Assembly (NCBI RefSeq): GCF_902489465.1 | Contig: NZ_CABTZZ010000056.1 | Span: forward strand, 1-7,952 | Direction of reading: 5' to 3' | Origin: an uncultured Varibaculum sp. | Lineage (GTDB): Bacteria > Actinomycetota > Actinomycetes > Actinomycetales > Actinomycetaceae | DNA: 7,952 bases | In this document: positions 7,355-7,952 of the stretch, piece after piece | How the letters are laid out: every line of letters starts with the position of its first letter | Position numbering within the stretch: the stretch's first letter is position 1 | Program-made: the position numbers and the translations under genes | Notes under the pieces: model-generated | What the model was told of the DNA's origin: nothing | Databases searched by the model: none | What the model saw: the letters and a program-made list of their open reading frames with translations, nothing else

Positions 7355-7490
7355 AAGGAGGTGAAAGCACGTGTCTGATAGCTCGTTTGGCCTGTATATT
7401 GGCCTGTAGAGTGAGCGGGAGTTTAAGCGCGCGATCACGGATATTAACCGCTCCATGCGAGTACTGGGTTCTAAACTCAAGCTGGTGACT
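7355..7490 (+). pseudogene. Phage tail tape-measure protein, N-terminal remnant
   Basis: A near-perfect ribosome site (AAGGAGGTGA, 7355-7364) precedes a GTG at 7371. The frame reads MSDSSFGLYIGL, an amber TAG at 7407-7409, then SEREFKRAITDINRSMRVLG and SKLKLVT up to about 7490. Tape-measure proteins of many actinobacterial and Firmicutes siphophages begin with a similar GLE-x-EKEF-K-A-INQSFKVLGSEMKLVTSQFD-like stretch, so I recognise it as this family. The amber codon probably replaced a Glu or Gln codon. Recognisable sequence ends after about 40 codons, where a normal tape-measure gene would continue for hundreds to thousands of residues. The rest is lost. It is a clear decay product; the family call rests on memory of the motif. 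Confidence 0.65.
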
Positions 7491-7546
7491 TGTTCTTCCA
7501 GGTCTGTAGAGACCCGAGCGTAAGCTGCGACTTTCCGTTTGAACAA
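7483..7546 (-). pseudogene. Serine recombinase (resolvase/integrase), N-terminal remnant
   Basis: The minus strand reads FKRKVAAYARVSTDLEEQVT, the hallmark first strand and catalytic-serine motif (ARVST) of large serine recombinases of phages and mobile elements. In that family the next residues are typically S-Y-E-A-Q. Here the match ends after VTS and the frame continues into sequence antisense to the tape-measure remnant. About 22 residues survive of a protein usually of 400-600 aa. The first in-frame candidate start is a TTG at 7546, with no evident ribosome site, and the frame remains open upstream without an ATG nearby. It cannot be functional. It marks a former integrating element. Confidence 0.7.
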
Positions 7547-7567
7547 TGGGTTACAGGCGGTAACGTT

Positions 7568-7717
7568 GTGGCCTGGTTTTTGGTAGCGGGTATAGCAGTA
7601 ACGCTGCGCGCGTTCTTCAGGTTCATTATGAACAATATTGCCTTGGGGTTAGCTATCGGCACCGGAGTTGGGATTGCGCTAGGGGCAGGATTTACCGCAA
7701 CAAAACGCCCCAAATAA
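7568..7717 (+). CDS. Small glycine-zipper membrane protein (hypothetical)
   Basis: I do not recognise a named family. A GTG at 7568 follows AGGCGG (7555-7560) at 7 nt and gives 49 aa: one hydrophobic segment near the start (WFLVAGIAVTL), then a basic turn (RAFFRF), then a second (ALGLAIGTGVGIALGAG) with glycines spaced as in helix-packing glycine zippers, and a basic tail TKRPK. A shorter 29-aa form could start at the ATG at 7628, where the upstream signal is weaker. Two-helix hairpins like this occur among small actinobacterial membrane proteins and phage lysis or holin-like proteins; neither role is shown. It lies between two broken phage genes and may itself be a remnant. Confidence 0.4.
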   Translation: MAWFLVAGIAVTLRAFFRFIMNNIALGLAIGTGVGIALGAGFTATKRPK

Positions 7718-7739
7718 GCTCAAAAACACTAGGACGCAT

Positions 7740-7952
7740 CTACGAGCGGGCTTTCAACAACTGCTCCATAACCTCATCACCCGGGGCAGCACCCGAATAG
7801 TCAGTAGTGCAGTTAGCCCGGACAATCTCAAAAATCTCATACCAATACACATTCGCTTGTTTACCGAAACTTTGGCTCATCGCAACGAACGGGGAAGCGA
7901 TAGCAGCCCCCGTGGTCGGGTGCTTGCCGAGCAAACCGAACTTGGAGATCGC
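7740..7952 (-). CDS. Probable phage terminase small subunit (P27 type), C-terminal part
   Basis: The frame is open from the right edge to the TAG at 7740-7742, giving the last 70 residues; the real start is outside the window. Visible features are GKHPTTGAAIASPFVAM, then QSFGKQANVYWYEIFEIV and the end APGDEVMEQLLKAR. This resembles the C-terminal part of P27-family small terminases, which have a conserved Pro-containing S-P-x-V turn followed by a K-Q-x-x-x-x-W helix and recognise phage DNA for packaging. The hit is from memory and moderately sure. Its strand is opposite to the tape-measure remnant, although in an intact siphophage both would be transcribed the same way. Whether the gene is whole beyond the window cannot be seen. 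Confidence 0.5.
   Translation of the reverse strand, partial: AISKFGLLGKHPTTGAAIASPFVAMSQSFGKQANVYWYEIFEIVRANCTTDYSGAAPGDEVMEQLLKARS

Noticed and set aside
7740..7934. Complete 64-residue gene starting at TTG 7934
   Set aside because: The frame continues without a stop to the window edge, and the sequence looks like the C-terminal part of a longer protein.
1..7952. CRISPR array or riboswitch
   Set aside because: No regularly spaced repeats were seen, and no leader has the conserved core of a riboswitch class I could recognise.

Overview
The window looks like chromosomal DNA from a moderate-GC actinobacterium. The main evidence is a 1182-residue replicative DnaE of the actinobacterial DnaE1 type. 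It has a complete PHP metal site and nearly the length of the mycobacterial enzyme. A placement near Actinomycetaceae is inference, not demonstrated.

Layout, left to right. Positions 1-190 hold no gene but contain two strong, overlapping GC-rich inverted repeats downstream of dnaE. Positions 191-3739 (minus) are a complete dnaE. Positions 3740-3864 are a divergent promoter region between dnaE and the tRNAs. Positions 3865-4036 (plus) are two identical tRNA-Lys(CUU) genes in tandem. Positions 4040-4171 (minus) are the orphaned C-terminus of a Bcp-type peroxiredoxin whose front two-thirds are missing. Positions 4217-7240 (minus) are a two-gene operon for a MacB/LolCDE-type ABC system: an ATPase and a 10-helix FtsX-family permease with two large extracytoplasmic domains. 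It has a good promoter and an operator-like inverted repeat. Positions 7355-7952 are phage debris: the start of a tail tape-measure gene with an amber stop, joined head-on to the N-terminus of a serine recombinase, then a small glycine-zipper membrane ORF, then the C-terminus of a probable P27-type small terminase running off the right edge.

Taken together, the housekeeping block (dnaE, tRNA-Lys, bcp) ends abruptly inside bcp. Everything to the right looks like accessory DNA: a transporter cassette next to a scrambled, decaying prophage. The ATPase and permease are translationally coupled and should form one membrane complex; its substrate cannot be read from the sequence. I did not find a clearly new biological system. 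The most informative signals are the broken bcp, the phage-gene junction with shared bases on opposite strands, and the nested hairpins beyond dnaE.
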